Shown here piece after piece: positions 33,950 through 43,820 of a DNA stretch of 64,000 bases (position 1 is the stretch's first letter; each line of letters begins with the position of its first letter). The position numbers and the translations under genes were made by a program. This DNA is from Actinomyces faecalis (lineage in GTDB: Bacteria; Actinomycetota; Actinomycetes; Actinomycetales; Actinomycetaceae), in contig NZ_CP063418.1 of assembly GCF_013184985.2 (NCBI RefSeq), positions 1,612,001-1,676,000 of the forward strand, given 5' to 3'. The notes beneath the pieces were generated by a model. That model saw nothing but the letters and a program-made list of their open reading frames with translations. It did not search any database and was not told where the DNA came from.

Positions 33950-35254
33950 TCAGGAGGCCTTGTAGCCGTTGTTGGAGTTGATGTCAGCGTCGATGTCCTT
34001 GACTGCCTGGTCGAGGCTGGCCTGGACGTCAGCGCCGGAGGCGATGTCACGCAGCGCCTTGTCGAAGACCGAGGAGATCGTCTTGTAGCCCGGGGTCGCC
34101 GGTCGCAGCAGCGCGAAGGTCTTGCCGATCTCGTAGACCGGCTCCAGGGGCTTGCCCTCGCCGTAGTTGGCGGTGTCCGGGATCGCCGACCCGATCGAGG
34201 GGTAGGTGCCGATCGCGTCGGAGTACTTGACCAGGTACTTGTCCTGCATGAGGAACTCGATGTACTTGTTGGCCGCCTCCTGGTTCTTCGAGGTCGCGGA
34301 CACGGCCCACTGCCAGGAGCCACCGCCGACCTTGGCACCCGCACCGAAGTCCACCGGAGGCAGGATGAGGACCTCGTCCAGGCCGTGCGTCTCCTGCGCC
34401 TGGAGCACCTTCCAGCCGCCGGTGTAGACCATCGGGACCTTGCCCTGCAGGAAGTCCTGGCCATCCGTAGCCGGGGTCTGGGAGGCCAGGCCGTCAGCGA
34501 ACAGGTGACGGAACCACTCGCCGAAGGCCACTGCCTCAGGACCGTTGAGAACGCCGTCGGCGCTCGCCATGGTCTGACGATCGATCAGGTCGCCACCGAA
34601 GCTCTGCAGCATCGGAGCGTAGGCGTAGGGCCACCACTCCGCGGCGTCCCAGTTCGACAGGTCGATGGCGTGCTCGTAGTCCGGGAGGGCCTTGAGCTTG
34701 GTCAGGACCTCCTCAAGCTCGTCCTTGGTCCACGGAGAGTCAACCGTGGGGACGCGGGCCCCGATCTGCTCGATCGCGGACTTGCGGGCGAGGAAGCACA
34801 GAGAGGTGTCGTAGGGTCCGACGGAGTAGAGCGTGTCCCCGTAGTAGCCCTTGGTGGAGTCGACCATCTTGTCAGTCAGCGAGCTCGGCAGCGTCAGAGG
34901 AGCGAGGTAGCCCGACCACGCCCAGTTCGGCATGATCGGCCCGTCCAGGTCCAGGATGTCAGGCAGGTCGCCGGAGGCGGCCGCCGCCACGATCGCGTCG
35001 TTGTAGGAGGCCTGGGGGAAGGCCGTGATCGTGATCGGGGTGTCGGGGTTCTCGGCGTTGAAGTCGTTGACGATGCCCTCGATGACGGCGTACTCATCTG
35101 TTCCGCCGGCGCTGTGGGTCCACAGCGTCAGCCCGCCCTTGCCACCAGATCCTGAGCCCGAGGCGTTCTTGCCCTGCGAGGAGCAGGCCGCCAGGGTCAG
35201 GGCCGCCGCACTGGCAGCGCCCAGGCCGAGGAAGGTACGACGAGTCGTGATCAT
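33950..35254 (-). CDS. Sugar-binding lipoprotein of ABC transporter (locus B)
   Basis: A 434-residue CUT1 binding protein. The signal combines a twin-arginine motif (TTRRTFLGLG, R5-R6) with a lipobox LAA-C24, so export may be by Tat before lipidation. The mature region has SBP features such as GLTLWTHSAGGTDEYAVIEGIVNDF, GKVPMVYTGGWK and GGGSWQWAVSATSKNQEAANKYIEFL. ATG 35254 overlaps the stop of the regulator gene and has AAAGGAG upstream. Confidence 0.93.
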   Translation of the reverse strand: MITTRRTFLGLGAASAAALTLAACSSQGKNASGSGSGGKGGLTLWTHSAGGTDEYAVIEGIVNDFNAENPDTPITITAFPQASYNDAIVAAAASGDLPDILDLDGPIMPNWAWSGYLAPLTLPSSLTDKMVDSTKGYYGDTLYSVGPYDTSLCFLARKSAIEQIGARVPTVDSPWTKDELEEVLTKLKALPDYEHAIDLSNWDAAEWWPYAYAPMLQSFGGDLIDRQTMASADGVLNGPEAVAFGEWFRHLFADGLASQTPATDGQDFLQGKVPMVYTGGWKVLQAQETHGLDEVLILPPVDFGAGAKVGGGSWQWAVSATSKNQEAANKYIEFLMQDKYLVKYSDAIGTYPSIGSAIPDTANYGEGKPLEPVYEIGKTFALLRPATPGYKTISSVFDKALRDIASGADVQASLDQAVKDIDADINSNNGYKAS

Positions 35255-36375
35255 GGAACACTCCTTTGTGTCATCTGGGATGTGCTATCCGGGATGGAGT
35301 TCCCCCGGCTCCTGTGAGCCGGAAGCGTGTGTGTACGCCCGAGCCGCTCTGTCGAGGTCTCAGGGCTGGAGGGAGGGCCAGGTGGCGCCGTCGACCCTCG
35401 TTCAACGAGCTCACAGCGCATACGGGTCACCCCCGGCGGCAGGTCCTGCGCGCCTCCAGCGACCACCCCACGCGTCATCCACTCAGCCATCTCATAGTGA
35501 GGCAGCCGCATCGTGGTCAGCTGCGGATCCAGGTTGGTGGAGATGAGCACGAGGTCGTCAAAGCCGACCACCGACAGGTCCTGGGGGATCCTCAGCCCTC
35601 GACGCGCGGCCTGCCGGTACACCCCGGCAGCCATGGCGTCGTTGTAGCAGAAGACGGCCGTGGGCCGGGAAGAGAGGTCGAGCATCCGCCCAGCAGTCTC
35701 ATCCGCACCGGCAGGATCGTTCTCACCAGACAGCAGCAGGCTCTCGTCCCACGGCAGACCGTGGCTGAGCAGGGCACGCCGGTACCCCTGGATACGCAAG
35801 GCCACGGCTACAGCATCAGAGCCGTGCGTGAGGTGCGCGATGCGCCGGTGCCCCAGCCCGATGAGGTGCGTCGTCGCCTCGAAGGCGGCACGTTCCTCGT
35901 CAGGAACGGCTCCTGGGACTCCCGCACGGTCGGCGAAGCCGTTGAGGACGAAGACGTCCTCCAGGCCCTCGTCGACAACTACCTCCTGGTGGTACATCGC
36001 CGCATAGATGATGGCGTCGACCTGGCGCGAGCGCAGCTCCTCCACCGCGCGACGACGCTCCGTGGCGTCTCCTCCGGTGTCAGCGAAGATGACCGACCAG
36101 CCGTGCGACCGAGCCGTCGTCAGGATGCCTTCGACCATCGAGACCGCGTAGGGCGTGGACAGCACGTCGTTGGCGACGACGCCAAGCGTCCGCGTGCGCT
36201 GGCTGCGCATCGAGGCGGCCAGGGCGTTCCGCACGTACCCGAGCTCGCGGGCGGCCCCACGCACGCGCTTCGCCGTCGTCGCCGAGACCCGGCCGTTGTC
36301 CTTGCCCGACAGCACCAAGGAGGCCGTGGCGGTCGAGACCGCGGCAGCCTGTGCCACATCCGCCAGAGTCGTCAT
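35251..36375 (-). CDS. LacI-family regulator of locus B
   Basis: A 374-residue repressor. The HTH is TTLADVAQAAAVSTATASLVLSGKDNG (residues about 2-28), followed by the hinge region and ligand domain (TLGVVANDVLSTPYAVSMVEG to LSVVGFDDLVLISTNLDPQLTTM). A proline/serine-rich tail of about 45 residues after ELVERGSTAPP is longer than usual. It is the first gene of locus B and overlaps the binding-protein gene by four bases. Operator-like sites lie upstream at 36455 and 36484, so it probably represses its own operon. Confidence 0.9.
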   Translation of the reverse strand: MTTLADVAQAAAVSTATASLVLSGKDNGRVSATTAKRVRGAARELGYVRNALAASMRSQRTRTLGVVANDVLSTPYAVSMVEGILTTARSHGWSVIFADTGGDATERRRAVEELRSRQVDAIIYAAMYHQEVVVDEGLEDVFVLNGFADRAGVPGAVPDEERAAFEATTHLIGLGHRRIAHLTHGSDAVAVALRIQGYRRALLSHGLPWDESLLLSGENDPAGADETAGRMLDLSSRPTAVFCYNDAMAAGVYRQAARRGLRIPQDLSVVGFDDLVLISTNLDPQLTTMRLPHYEMAEWMTRGVVAGGAQDLPPGVTRMRCELVERGSTAPPGPPSSPETSTERLGRTHTLPAHRSRGNSIPDSTSQMTQRSVP

Positions 36376-36454
36376 CGCCCCTCCTCTCTTGCCGTCAGGT
36401 CACAGCAGACACCTGTGTCGCCTGCGAGACCATCATGCACCAACACTCCTCGCT

Positions 36455-36502
36455 CGTCAACCGTTTAACGTCGTTAATGTCAGTGCGTTAATCGCTTCAC
36501 TG
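36455..36502 (-). promoter_or_regulatory. Paired LacI-type operators upstream of locus B
   Basis: CGTCAACCGTTTAACG (36455-36470) and GCGTTAATCGCTTCAC (36485-36500) are imperfect palindromes carrying the same TTAA/CG core as the locus A operators. Their centres lie 31 bp apart, close to three helical turns. A clean -35/-10 pair was not found between them, so the exact promoter is unclear. Confidence 0.55.
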
Positions 36503-36520
36503 AAGAATGGGAGTCCTCGC

Positions 36521-36560
36521 AATGAAAAGTGGCCCGCGACACTCTCGTGTCACGAGCCAC
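36521..36560 (-). terminator. Rho-independent terminator after the NUDIX gene
   Basis: On the minus strand GTGGCTCGTGACAC pairs with GTGTCGCGGGCCAC (36529-36560) across a GAGA loop, using two G-U wobbles, and is followed by TTTTCATT. It lies 22 bases after the NUDIX stop and ends the long leftward cluster. Confidence 0.8.
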
Positions 36561-36582
36561 CGTGCGGGGCGCAGCCACCGGG

Positions 36583-37263
36583 TCACGACAGGCTCACCGG
36601 GCTCCTCAACCACGGTGCGTCCGCCTCCCGCAGCCCCTCCCAGCCGCGAGCGCGCAGCCGGTCAGCGGCCAGCACCGCCATGCAGGTAGCCGGGTTGTGG
36701 AGCCTTCCCCCGAGGACAGCGGCGACGACGTCGTCAAAACGGAACCACGTCGGCACGAGCTCAGCCTCCTCGGCCTCGCGGGGCACGCGCTGCTCGACAG
36801 GCAGGACGCTGAGCCCGCGGGCGAGGAAGGAGCGGCAGCCCTCAGTCGTGAAGCCGGGCGAGGCGTAGTAGTCGACGAGCGTGTGCCAGGTCCTCGCCTC
36901 GTGGTCGGTCTCCTCAGCCAGCTCCCGCGCCGCCGCGACGACCGGCGCCTCCCCGACGACGTCGAGCAGCCCGGCCGGGATCTCCCACAGACCAGCACGC
37001 ACCGGGTGACGGTACTGACGCACCATGAGGACCTCGGGCGCGCCGTCGTCCTGGGAGGAGTCCTCCCCCTCACGCCAGGCCAGGACGCTGACGGCGTCGT
37101 GGTGGGTCACGGTCTGACGGCGTACCGCCTCAGTACCCGGCGCCAGGACGATGCGCTCGTCCTCCACCGTGAGGATCGGGCCGGCCCACACCTGCTCGCT
37201 GCTGCTGACCTGCCGTGAGTCGCGCACGTCGTGGAGCCGCTCGCTCCCTGGTTCCTGGCTCAC
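36583..37263 (-). CDS. NUDIX hydrolase, ADP-ribose pyrophosphatase type
   Basis: A 226-residue protein. The NUDIX box lies in [30 protein letters not shown]: the Glu-x7-R-E-L-x-E-E core is intact, and the spacing before it matches actinobacterial ADP-ribose pyrophosphatases. The preceding [15 protein letters not shown] is the usual substrate loop. It would hydrolyse ADP-ribose to AMP and ribose 5-phosphate. Its ATG overlaps the pyrG stop (ATGA). Confidence 0.92.
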   Translation of the reverse strand: MSQEPGSERLHDVRDSRQVSSSEQVWAGPILTVEDERIVLAPGTEAVRRQTVTHHDAVSVLAWREGEDSSQDDGAPEVLMVRQYRHPVRAGLWEIPAGLLDVVGEAPVVAAARELAEETDHEARTWHTLVDYYASPGFTTEGCRSFLARGLSVLPVEQRVPREAEEAELVPTWFRFDDVVAAVLGGRLHNPATCMAVLAADRLRARGWEGLREADAPWLRSPVSLS

Positions 37264-39044
37264 TGTGCCTCCTGCGTCGTCGTCACGCTGCCAGGACCCA
37301 CGGTACCGGTCGGCGCCTCGGAGTGGTCGTCCTCAGCGACGGGTACCTCCTGGCTGCGCGAGGCGAGGCGGTCGCGCTGGCGCTCCAGACCGGCCCGCAC
37401 CAGCCCTGTGAACAGCGGGTGGGCACGGGTAGGCCGCGACCTGAACTCGGGGTGGGCCTGGGTCGCGACGTAGTACGGGTGCTGAGAGCGGTCGAGCTCG
37501 ATGAACTCCGTGAGCTGACCGTCCGGCGAGGTACCGGACACGTGCAGGCCGGCTGCCTCCAGGCGCTCGCGGTAGGCGTTGTTGACCTCGAAGCGGTGGC
37601 GGTGGCGCTCGCTGACCTCGCAGACGCCGTAGGCCTCGGCTACGACCGACTCCTCGGCCAGCACCGCCGGGTAGGCGCCCAGTCTCATCGTCCCGCCCAG
37701 GTCTCCCCCGCCGATGACGAACTCGCGCTGGGCGTCCATCGTGGTGACCACGGGGTCCGGGGTCTCGGGGTCCATCTCGGTGGACGAGGCGCCTTGAAGC
37801 CCCAGCAGGTTACGGGCGGCCTCGATCACCATGCACTGCAGGCCCAGGCACAGGCCGAGCGTGGGTACCCGGTGCTCGCGGGCCCAGCGCAGCGCCCCGA
37901 GCTTGCCCTCGATCCCCCGCACCCCGAATCCTCCGGGGACCACGACGGCGTCCACCCCGGACAGGGCACGCTGGGCCCCCTCCGGGCTCTCGCAGGTGTC
38001 TGAGGCGACCCAGCGGATCTCCACCTTCGCCTCGCAGGCGAAGCCCGCGTGACGGATGGCCTCCGAGACGGACAGGTAGGCGTCGTGCAGGTCGACGTAC
38101 TTGCCCACCAGTGCCACCTCGAGCCGCCGGGAGGGGTTGTGGACGCGGTCGAGCAGACCGTTCCACTCCGTCCAGTCCACATCACGGAAGGGCAGGCCCA
38201 GGCGCTGGACGAGGAACGCGTCCAGGCCCTCGCGGTGCAGGGTAGGAGGCACGTCGTAGATGCTCGCGGCGTCCTTGCACTCGATGACCGCCTCGCGGTC
38301 GACGTCGCACATGAGCGCCACCTTGCCCCTGACCCCGTCCGGCAGAGGACGGTCGGTGCGCAGCACCAGGGCGTCAGGCTGGATGCCGATCGAGCGCAGC
38401 GCCGCCACGGAGTGCTGGGTCGGCTTGGTCTTGAGCTCACCGGCCGCCGGCAGGAAGGGGACGAGGGAGACGTGGACGAAAGCCACGTGGGCCCGTCCCA
38501 GGTCAGCACGTACCTGCCTGGCCGCCTCCAGGAAGGGCTGGGACTCGATGTCACCGACGGTGCCACCGATCTCGGTGATGATGACGTCGGGCACCTCCCC
38601 GTCCGGCCCGGGCTCGGCCTGGGAGCGCATGACGCGCTTGATCTCGTCAGTGACGTGCGGGATGACCTGGACGGTGTCTCCCAGGTACTCGCCCCTGCGC
38701 TCCCTGGCGATGACGCGGGAGTAGACCTGACCGGTGGTGGCGTTGGCCTTGCCGGAGAGGTTGACGTCGAGGAAGCGCTCGTAGTGGCCGATGTCCAGGT
38801 CAGTCTCCGACCCGTCCTCGGTGACGAAGACCTCGCCGTGCTGGAAGGGGTTCATCGTGCCAGGGTCGACGTTGATGTAGGGGTCGAGCTTCTGCATCGC
38901 CACACTGATACCGCGTGAGCGCAGCAGCCTTCCCAGGCTCGAGGCCGTCAGCCCCTTGCCGAGGGAGGAGACGACACCACCGGTGACGAAGATGTGGGCA
39001 GGGACTTCACTCTTTTGACCGCTAGAGCGGCTGGACGTGCTCAT
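37260..39044 (-). CDS. pyrG: CTP synthase
   Basis: A 594-residue enzyme that makes CTP from UTP, ATP and glutamine. The N-terminal synthetase domain has [20 protein letters not shown] and [10 protein letters not shown]. The C-terminal class I amidotransferase has the nucleophile Cys in [17 protein letters not shown] and the HPEF His-Glu pair. A Ser/Glu/Thr-rich tail of about 35 residues follows. ATG 39044 has GGAG and an upstream GATACG -10-like element, so it may have its own promoter within the cluster. Confidence 0.97.
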   Translation of the reverse strand: MSTSSRSSGQKSEVPAHIFVTGGVVSSLGKGLTASSLGRLLRSRGISVAMQKLDPYINVDPGTMNPFQHGEVFVTEDGSETDLDIGHYERFLDVNLSGKANATTGQVYSRVIARERRGEYLGDTVQVIPHVTDEIKRVMRSQAEPGPDGEVPDVIITEIGGTVGDIESQPFLEAARQVRADLGRAHVAFVHVSLVPFLPAAGELKTKPTQHSVAALRSIGIQPDALVLRTDRPLPDGVRGKVALMCDVDREAVIECKDAASIYDVPPTLHREGLDAFLVQRLGLPFRDVDWTEWNGLLDRVHNPSRRLEVALVGKYVDLHDAYLSVSEAIRHAGFACEAKVEIRWVASDTCESPEGAQRALSGVDAVVVPGGFGVRGIEGKLGALRWAREHRVPTLGLCLGLQCMVIEAARNLLGLQGASSTEMDPETPDPVVTTMDAQREFVIGGGDLGGTMRLGAYPAVLAEESVVAEAYGVCEVSERHRHRFEVNNAYRERLEAAGLHVSGTSPDGQLTEFIELDRSQHPYYVATQAHPEFRSRPTRAHPLFTGLVRAGLERQRDRLASRSQEVPVAEDDHSEAPTGTVGPGSVTTTQEAQ

Positions 39045-39105
39045 CACGGGACTCCAGCGTATCCAGCAGGACGAAACCTCCGGGACACGGTGGGCTAGAG
39101 GCGAC

Positions 39106-40251
39106 TCACACCCCGTCTCCCAGCACTGCCGCAAGCTGGGCGGCGAGCTCGGCCTCGCCAGGCAGCCGCTCAGCGGCCTGGCGGGCGCTCGCACGCGCGG
39201 CCTCACGGCGCGCCGGGTCCGCCAGCAGCCCTGCGACCGCGCTCGCTATCTGCTCAGGCTGCGGCGGCACGAGCCGGGCTCCACCGCGTGCGGTCACCCG
39301 GGTCCCTCCCACGTCGGTAGCGACGATCGCCGCCCCGGCGGCAAGCGCCTCCTGGACGGTGATGGGCTGTCCCTCCCACAACGAGGTCTGGACGACGACG
39401 TCAGCCGCCCTCATCAGCTCACTGACCTGCGTCCGCCGTCCCAGCAGACGCACCGGCAGCCGATCACGCTTGATCCTCGCCGCGAGCTCGTCGGCCAGGG
39501 GGCCGTCACCGGCCACCGCCCAGGTCACGTCGCTGCCCGGCACCGGGCTGCTGGACGCCTGGGCGAGGGCACCTGGCAGCAGACCCGCCGCCTCCAGCAG
39601 CAGGTCCAGTCCCTTCTGCGGCGCCAGGCGCGCCACCGTCAGCACGCGGTAGCCGGCGCTGGACCAGACCTCCTCCACGTCCGCAGCACTCAGTCCCGTG
39701 GCCTGGCCGCCGGGCTGAGGAGCCGTCACGGCAGGCACGACGGCGAGCTCGGCCTGCACCGCTCCCATGCTCAGGGCCTGCTCCACCAGGTCAGGGCTGA
39801 CGCCCAGGACGTAGTCGGCACGGGAGGCGACCAGCCGAGCCAGAGCCTGTCCCGTCGCCCTGGTCAGGCGTCCTCCTACCGGCAGGTTGTGCTCGGTGAC
39901 GACCAGGCGGGTACGCCGGGCACGGCGTCGTCCCAGAGCCAGTGCCGCCAGGGCCCCGGCGCGCAGGCCGTGAGCGTGGACGACGTCAGCGCTCCTGCCC
40001 AGGCGGCGTAGCCGCGCCAGGACCTGAAGGTCTCCCGGGCCAGGCCTCGGGCCTATCTCCAGCGCCTCACCACGAGCCGGCCCGAGCCGCGCACCGGCCA
40101 GCACCGAGGCCGGAGCCTCGACGATGACGTCATGGCCAGCGCTGGCCAGGACCCGGGCGCAGTGAGCCACGTGGACACGCACCCCTCCTGCGGCTGAGCC
40201 GCACACCTCCAGCACACGCATACGGTCCGGACTGCTCTCGCTCCTGGTCAT
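39106..40251 (-). CDS. GT4-family glycosyltransferase
   Basis: A 381-residue GT-B enzyme. The N-terminal [19 protein letters not shown] is the acceptor-domain Gly-rich loop. The C-terminal domain has [40 protein letters not shown] and the E-x7-E-like donor motif [17 protein letters not shown]. It transfers a sugar from a nucleotide donor. Coupled to murJ by a four-base overlap, it may act on a cell-envelope lipid-linked glycan; donor and acceptor are unknown. Confidence 0.9.
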   Translation of the reverse strand: MTRSESSPDRMRVLEVCGSAAGGVRVHVAHCARVLASAGHDVIVEAPASVLAGARLGPARGEALEIGPRPGPGDLQVLARLRRLGRSADVVHAHGLRAGALAALALGRRRARRTRLVVTEHNLPVGGRLTRATGQALARLVASRADYVLGVSPDLVEQALSMGAVQAELAVVPAVTAPQPGGQATGLSAADVEEVWSSAGYRVLTVARLAPQKGLDLLLEAAGLLPGALAQASSSPVPGSDVTWAVAGDGPLADELAARIKRDRLPVRLLGRRTQVSELMRAADVVVQTSLWEGQPITVQEALAAGAAIVATDVGGTRVTARGGARLVPPQPEQIASAVAGLLADPARREAARASARQAAERLPGEAELAAQLAAVLGDGV

Positions 40252-41921
40252 CGGTCCTCCTGGGCACCGTCGCCGTCCAGGTCCATCGTGCCAGCCTGTC
40301 CAGCGTCCGCGTCAGTCTCAGCGGACCGACGGCGCAGCACACCGACGAGCCTGCGGTCAGCGGCCAGCGCGAGCCCCAGGCTCGCTGCCGCCACCGTCAG
40401 TGCCGCCACCAGGCACACCGCCAGGTAGACCGCCGTCGGCACCTGGCCGACCAGCGTCGTCGTCACCCGCAGGGCGGCCAGCCCGCCCAGTGCGGCCGCT
40501 GCACCGGCGACCACGAGCGCACGCAGCACGGGCCACAGGACCGCGGCTCCCAGCAGGCGGGCCAGGGCGACCAGCAGACCGAGCCCGGCCAGGCTCATCC
40601 CGGCCGTCAGCCCGACGGACAGCGCCACCAGCGTGGCGCGCGAGTCACCTCCCTGCGGCGCCATCACGTGCACGGCAAGGACCGAGACGACGATGACACC
40701 GACCCAGCCGAGGCAGGTCGCAGCCGCTCCCGAGCCCGCGCGGTCGGCCGCGAACAGGACGCGAGTGACCTGGAAGATGAGCGCGTAGCCGACCAGCCCC
40801 GGTGCGGCCACCGCCAGGGCCTGTCCCATGCCGTCAACGTCAGTGAGCAGGGAGAAGAAGACCTGTGCGCCGTGGCTCACGGCCACGAGCGCCCCTGCCC
40901 CAGCCGCTGCGACGGCGGCGACCAGCGCCGTCGAGCGCGCTGCCAGCTCGGTCACCGCGGCGCCGTCGGGTGAGCCCTGCCCCAGCGCCGCTGCCAGCCG
41001 CGGGTAGAGGACGGTGGACACGGGAACGGCGAGCACGGCGTAGGGCAGGACGTAGACCGCCTGGGTGTACTGGTAGACGGCGACGGTCCCGGCCTGTCCG
41101 CCGCTACGCGCCAGTGCCAGGACCACCAGCACGCTGGCCTGCTGCGCCAGGAGGGTCCACAGCCCGGCGCCGCCCAGACGACCGAGCCGTCGCAGCTCGC
41201 CGGCGCGCAGCCGCAGGCTGGGACGGATCCGTAGCCCCAGGCGTGCCACCGGCCAGACCAGCGGTAGGCTCAGCGCCGCCACACCGGCTGTCGTGCCCCA
41301 CCCCAGCACCTCCAGGGCCTGGTGGGAAGGCGCCTGCGGACTGGCCGCGCTCATACGCCCGTAGACGGCATAGGTCGCCATGACCACCAGGCTGGAGGCC
41401 ACAGGCGTGAGCGCGGGCCAGGTGAAGCGGCCGTGGGCCTGCAGGACGCCGGTGAGCACGACGCCGACACCGTACAGGGGCACCTGGAGAGCGAACATCC
41501 GCAGGAAGTCGGCGACGAGCTGGTGCTGGTAGCCCGGGTCCGCCCCCTGGGACAGGGGGAAGAGCGCAGCGATCGGGTCAGCGAGCACAGCCAGGAGCAC
41601 GGCGAGGGGAACCAGCAGCACCAGGACGGTTCCCAGCAGGCCTGAGGCCGTGCGCTCGGCGTCCTGGCTGCGTCCCGTCCGCACCGCCGTGGCCAGCATC
41701 GGCACGATCGTGGCGGCCAGCGCTCCCCCGACCACGACCTCGTACAGGACATTGGGGACCTGGTTGGCTGTCGAGTAGGCCCCGGCTACCGCCCCGGCTC
41801 CCACCGTGGAGGCCTGGACGACCCAGCGCACGAACCCCAGAGCACGTGAGACGAGAGTCAGGCCTGCCACGGAGCCGGCGGCGCCGAGCAGTCCCGCACG
41901 CGCGCCAGGTGAGCGCCGCAC
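40248..41921 (-). CDS. murJ: MurJ-type lipid II flippase
   Basis: A 557-residue membrane protein of the MviN/MurJ (MOP) family with about 14 helices. The N-terminal signature is VAGLTLVSRALGFVRWVVQAS, followed by TANQVPNVLYEVVVGGALAATIVP, the conserved cytoplasmic segment. MurJ flips lipid II across the membrane for peptidoglycan synthesis. The GTG at 41921 lies one base after the preceding stop. It lacks the long C-terminal cytoplasmic domain of mycobacterial MviN. A lipopolysaccharide-like flippase role is the alternative. Confidence 0.9.
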   Translation of the reverse strand: MRRSPGARAGLLGAAGSVAGLTLVSRALGFVRWVVQASTVGAGAVAGAYSTANQVPNVLYEVVVGGALAATIVPMLATAVRTGRSQDAERTASGLLGTVLVLLVPLAVLLAVLADPIAALFPLSQGADPGYQHQLVADFLRMFALQVPLYGVGVVLTGVLQAHGRFTWPALTPVASSLVVMATYAVYGRMSAASPQAPSHQALEVLGWGTTAGVAALSLPLVWPVARLGLRIRPSLRLRAGELRRLGRLGGAGLWTLLAQQASVLVVLALARSGGQAGTVAVYQYTQAVYVLPYAVLAVPVSTVLYPRLAAALGQGSPDGAAVTELAARSTALVAAVAAAGAGALVAVSHGAQVFFSLLTDVDGMGQALAVAAPGLVGYALIFQVTRVLFAADRAGSGAAATCLGWVGVIVVSVLAVHVMAPQGGDSRATLVALSVGLTAGMSLAGLGLLVALARLLGAAVLWPVLRALVVAGAAAALGGLAALRVTTTLVGQVPTAVYLAVCLVAALTVAAASLGLALAADRRLVGVLRRRSAETDADAGQAGTMDLDGDGAQEDR

Positions 41922-41922
41922 C

Positions 41923-42822
41923 TCAGGCCTCCCGACGTCCCAGGACGTCCAGCGCGGAGAGAACAGGCGTCCGGGCGATGACGCGGGAGAAGGAGACCTT
42001 CTCGCTGGCCAGTACGAGTGCGGTTCCGGTGAGGGCGCCGGCGGCCCGCAGCCACCGGCTGGGGTGGGCAGCCAGGGTCGCGCCGACCAGCGCGCCCACG
42101 GCGTTGGCGCCGGTGTCACCGAGCATGGTGCGCTCCGCCAGGTCGTCGGCGGCACCCGCGGCCACGCAGGCCAGGGCTCCACGAGCCAGGGCAGCAGGCA
42201 CCGGCCCTGAGGACGCCGGAGTCAGGGCGACCGGCGTGGCCAGGAGCCCTGCGACCTTGAGCGCGCGACCAGGCCGCAGGTCGAGAAGGTTGTGGACGTT
42301 GGCCCACGAGGCGATGGCGACGGCGCGCACCACCGCGTCCCCCACCGCCCGGAGCCTGTGACCGTGGCTCGCCGCGCTCGCAGCCATGACCCCGCCGGCG
42401 AGCGCGGCGCCGGAACCGATCACCGCGATCTTGAGCGCGCCCGTCGTGACCCGTCCCTCGGCGAGCGCCCCGAGGTGACCCGCAAGGCCCTTGGCCGGCG
42501 TCTGACCGTCATGGGCTCCCTGGTCCAGGTCGTCAGCCAGGCCAGCCGCGCCTGCTGCTGCCGTAGCCAGGCCAGCCGCGCCAGCGGCTCGCCGCCCTGG
42601 CAGGTCGCCGGGCGCAACCACGGCGCTCGTCAGGCCGACGGCGGTGGCACCGGCCGCCACCGCCACACCTCCTCGCAGGCTCACGGTGCGGCTGTGGAAG
42701 TTCGTCCGCTCCAGTGGCGCGTCCAGGCGCGGCTGGGCAGCCACGAGCCGGTTGACGGCTGCGACGACGCCAGCCCCCGCGATGGCGGGGGCCAGGCGCA
42801 GGACGCGCGACGAGGTCGTCAC
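41923..42822 (-). CDS. MraY/WecA-like polyprenyl-phosphate glycosyl-1-phosphate transferase homologue
   Basis: A 299-residue hydrophobic protein. It keeps the landmarks of the MraY/WecA superfamily: GLADDLDQGAHDGQTPAKGLAG (Asp-Asp pair and KG), the NVHNLLDLRPGRALK loop (Asn and Asp) and MLGDTGANAVGALVG near the C-terminus. It is shorter than MraY and probably has nine or so helices. GTG 42822 overlaps the SteB stop (GTGA). Its placement between steB and murJ suggests a role in envelope precursors; it is not the main mraY of a dcw cluster. Confidence 0.75.
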   Translation of the reverse strand: MTTSSRVLRLAPAIAGAGVVAAVNRLVAAQPRLDAPLERTNFHSRTVSLRGGVAVAAGATAVGLTSAVVAPGDLPGRRAAGAAGLATAAAGAAGLADDLDQGAHDGQTPAKGLAGHLGALAEGRVTTGALKIAVIGSGAALAGGVMAASAASHGHRLRAVGDAVVRAVAIASWANVHNLLDLRPGRALKVAGLLATPVALTPASSGPVPAALARGALACVAAGAADDLAERTMLGDTGANAVGALVGATLAAHPSRWLRAAGALTGTALVLASEKVSFSRVIARTPVLSALDVLGRREA

Positions 42823-43793
42823 TGGTCCGTGTTCCCCGCGTCCGTCGGCGCAGGCTCAGCAGAGGCGGCTGCTTGCGCAAGCGCGGGCATCACTGCCTCG
42901 GCACCCTCGTCAAACCCGTAGGCAGCCGAGCTGCCCGCCTGGGCGTGCGCCAGCGCGAGAGGCACCGACACCGCGGCCGCGACCTGGCCGACCGAGTCGA
43001 CGGTCGTCACCTTGGTCTGGGAGGAGCGCAGCTGGGTGACGAGGTCGGTCTTGACGTCCGCAGCACCGATGACGACACAGGGGGTGACGGAGGCGAGCCC
43101 GCCCAGGGCCTCGTTCCAGGCCACCAGGCTCATGCCCTCGGTCGGCGCCGGGGTCGGGGCCTCCCCCGTGGTCATGGTGGTACGCGGCCCGACGACGACG
43201 ACGCTGTCAGCCGGCTCGCTCGGCTCCGCGTCCACGGTCATCAGCGGGCTGTCGGAGGCCTTGAGCAGGTCGGTCAGCGCCGCGGCGCTCGCCTCCTTGG
43301 AGGAGGTCAGCGCGGTCGCCAGGCCGGCGCCGAGCACGGTGTTGCCGGTGCCCGTCACGCCTTCCATGTAGCCGGCGAACTGGCCGGAGTAGGTCGAGCG
43401 GAAGGTCTCACGGGAGGTGTCGACCCAGGCGGTGGTCAGGCTCACACGAGCCACGACTGTGGCACCGGCAGCCTCAAGCTGGGCGGTGACCGTCTCAAGG
43501 TCAGAGCTGTCAGCCTCGGGCAGGGCGACCAGGGCGACCTTGCGGTCCGTCAGGGAGCTGGGGAGGTAGGCAGCAGCCACGGCGGTGATGTACTCGTCGC
43601 GTTCGTTGACTGCCGTCTCAGTCTGCTCCAGCTTGCCCTGGGTGGCGTTGCGGTCCTCACGCAGCGAGGTGACCTGGTCGTTGAGCGTGTTGCCCAGCGA
43701 GTTCTGCAGCGGTCCCGCGCCCAGGACGACGCCGACCGCCAGGGCGAGGAAGACGGAGATCAGGGAGACCAGGTGGTAACGGAAGTCGATCAT
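42819..43793 (-). CDS. steB: SteB/MctB-like protein
   Basis: A 324-residue protein with one N-terminal transmembrane helix (DFRYHLVSLISVFLALAVGVVLGAG), a coiled-coil segment (LREDRNATQGKLEQTETAVNER) and an extracytoplasmic domain with a single Cys. It belongs to the family annotated both as copper transporter MctB and as SteB, a division-septum partner of SteA. Downstream position to steA supports the division role here. ATG 43793. Confidence 0.88.
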   Translation of the reverse strand: MIDFRYHLVSLISVFLALAVGVVLGAGPLQNSLGNTLNDQVTSLREDRNATQGKLEQTETAVNERDEYITAVAAAYLPSSLTDRKVALVALPEADSSDLETVTAQLEAAGATVVARVSLTTAWVDTSRETFRSTYSGQFAGYMEGVTGTGNTVLGAGLATALTSSKEASAAALTDLLKASDSPLMTVDAEPSEPADSVVVVGPRTTMTTGEAPTPAPTEGMSLVAWNEALGGLASVTPCVVIGAADVKTDLVTQLRSSQTKVTTVDSVGQVAAAVSVPLALAHAQAGSSAAYGFDEGAEAVMPALAQAAASAEPAPTDAGNTDQ

Positions 43794-43820
43794 GAGGTGT
43801 GCCGGTCCTGTTCCAAGTCG

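Noticed and set aside
41921..42182. Upstream extension of murJ
   Set aside because: It overlaps the MraY-like gene and lacks MurJ homology; GTG 41921 is the better start.
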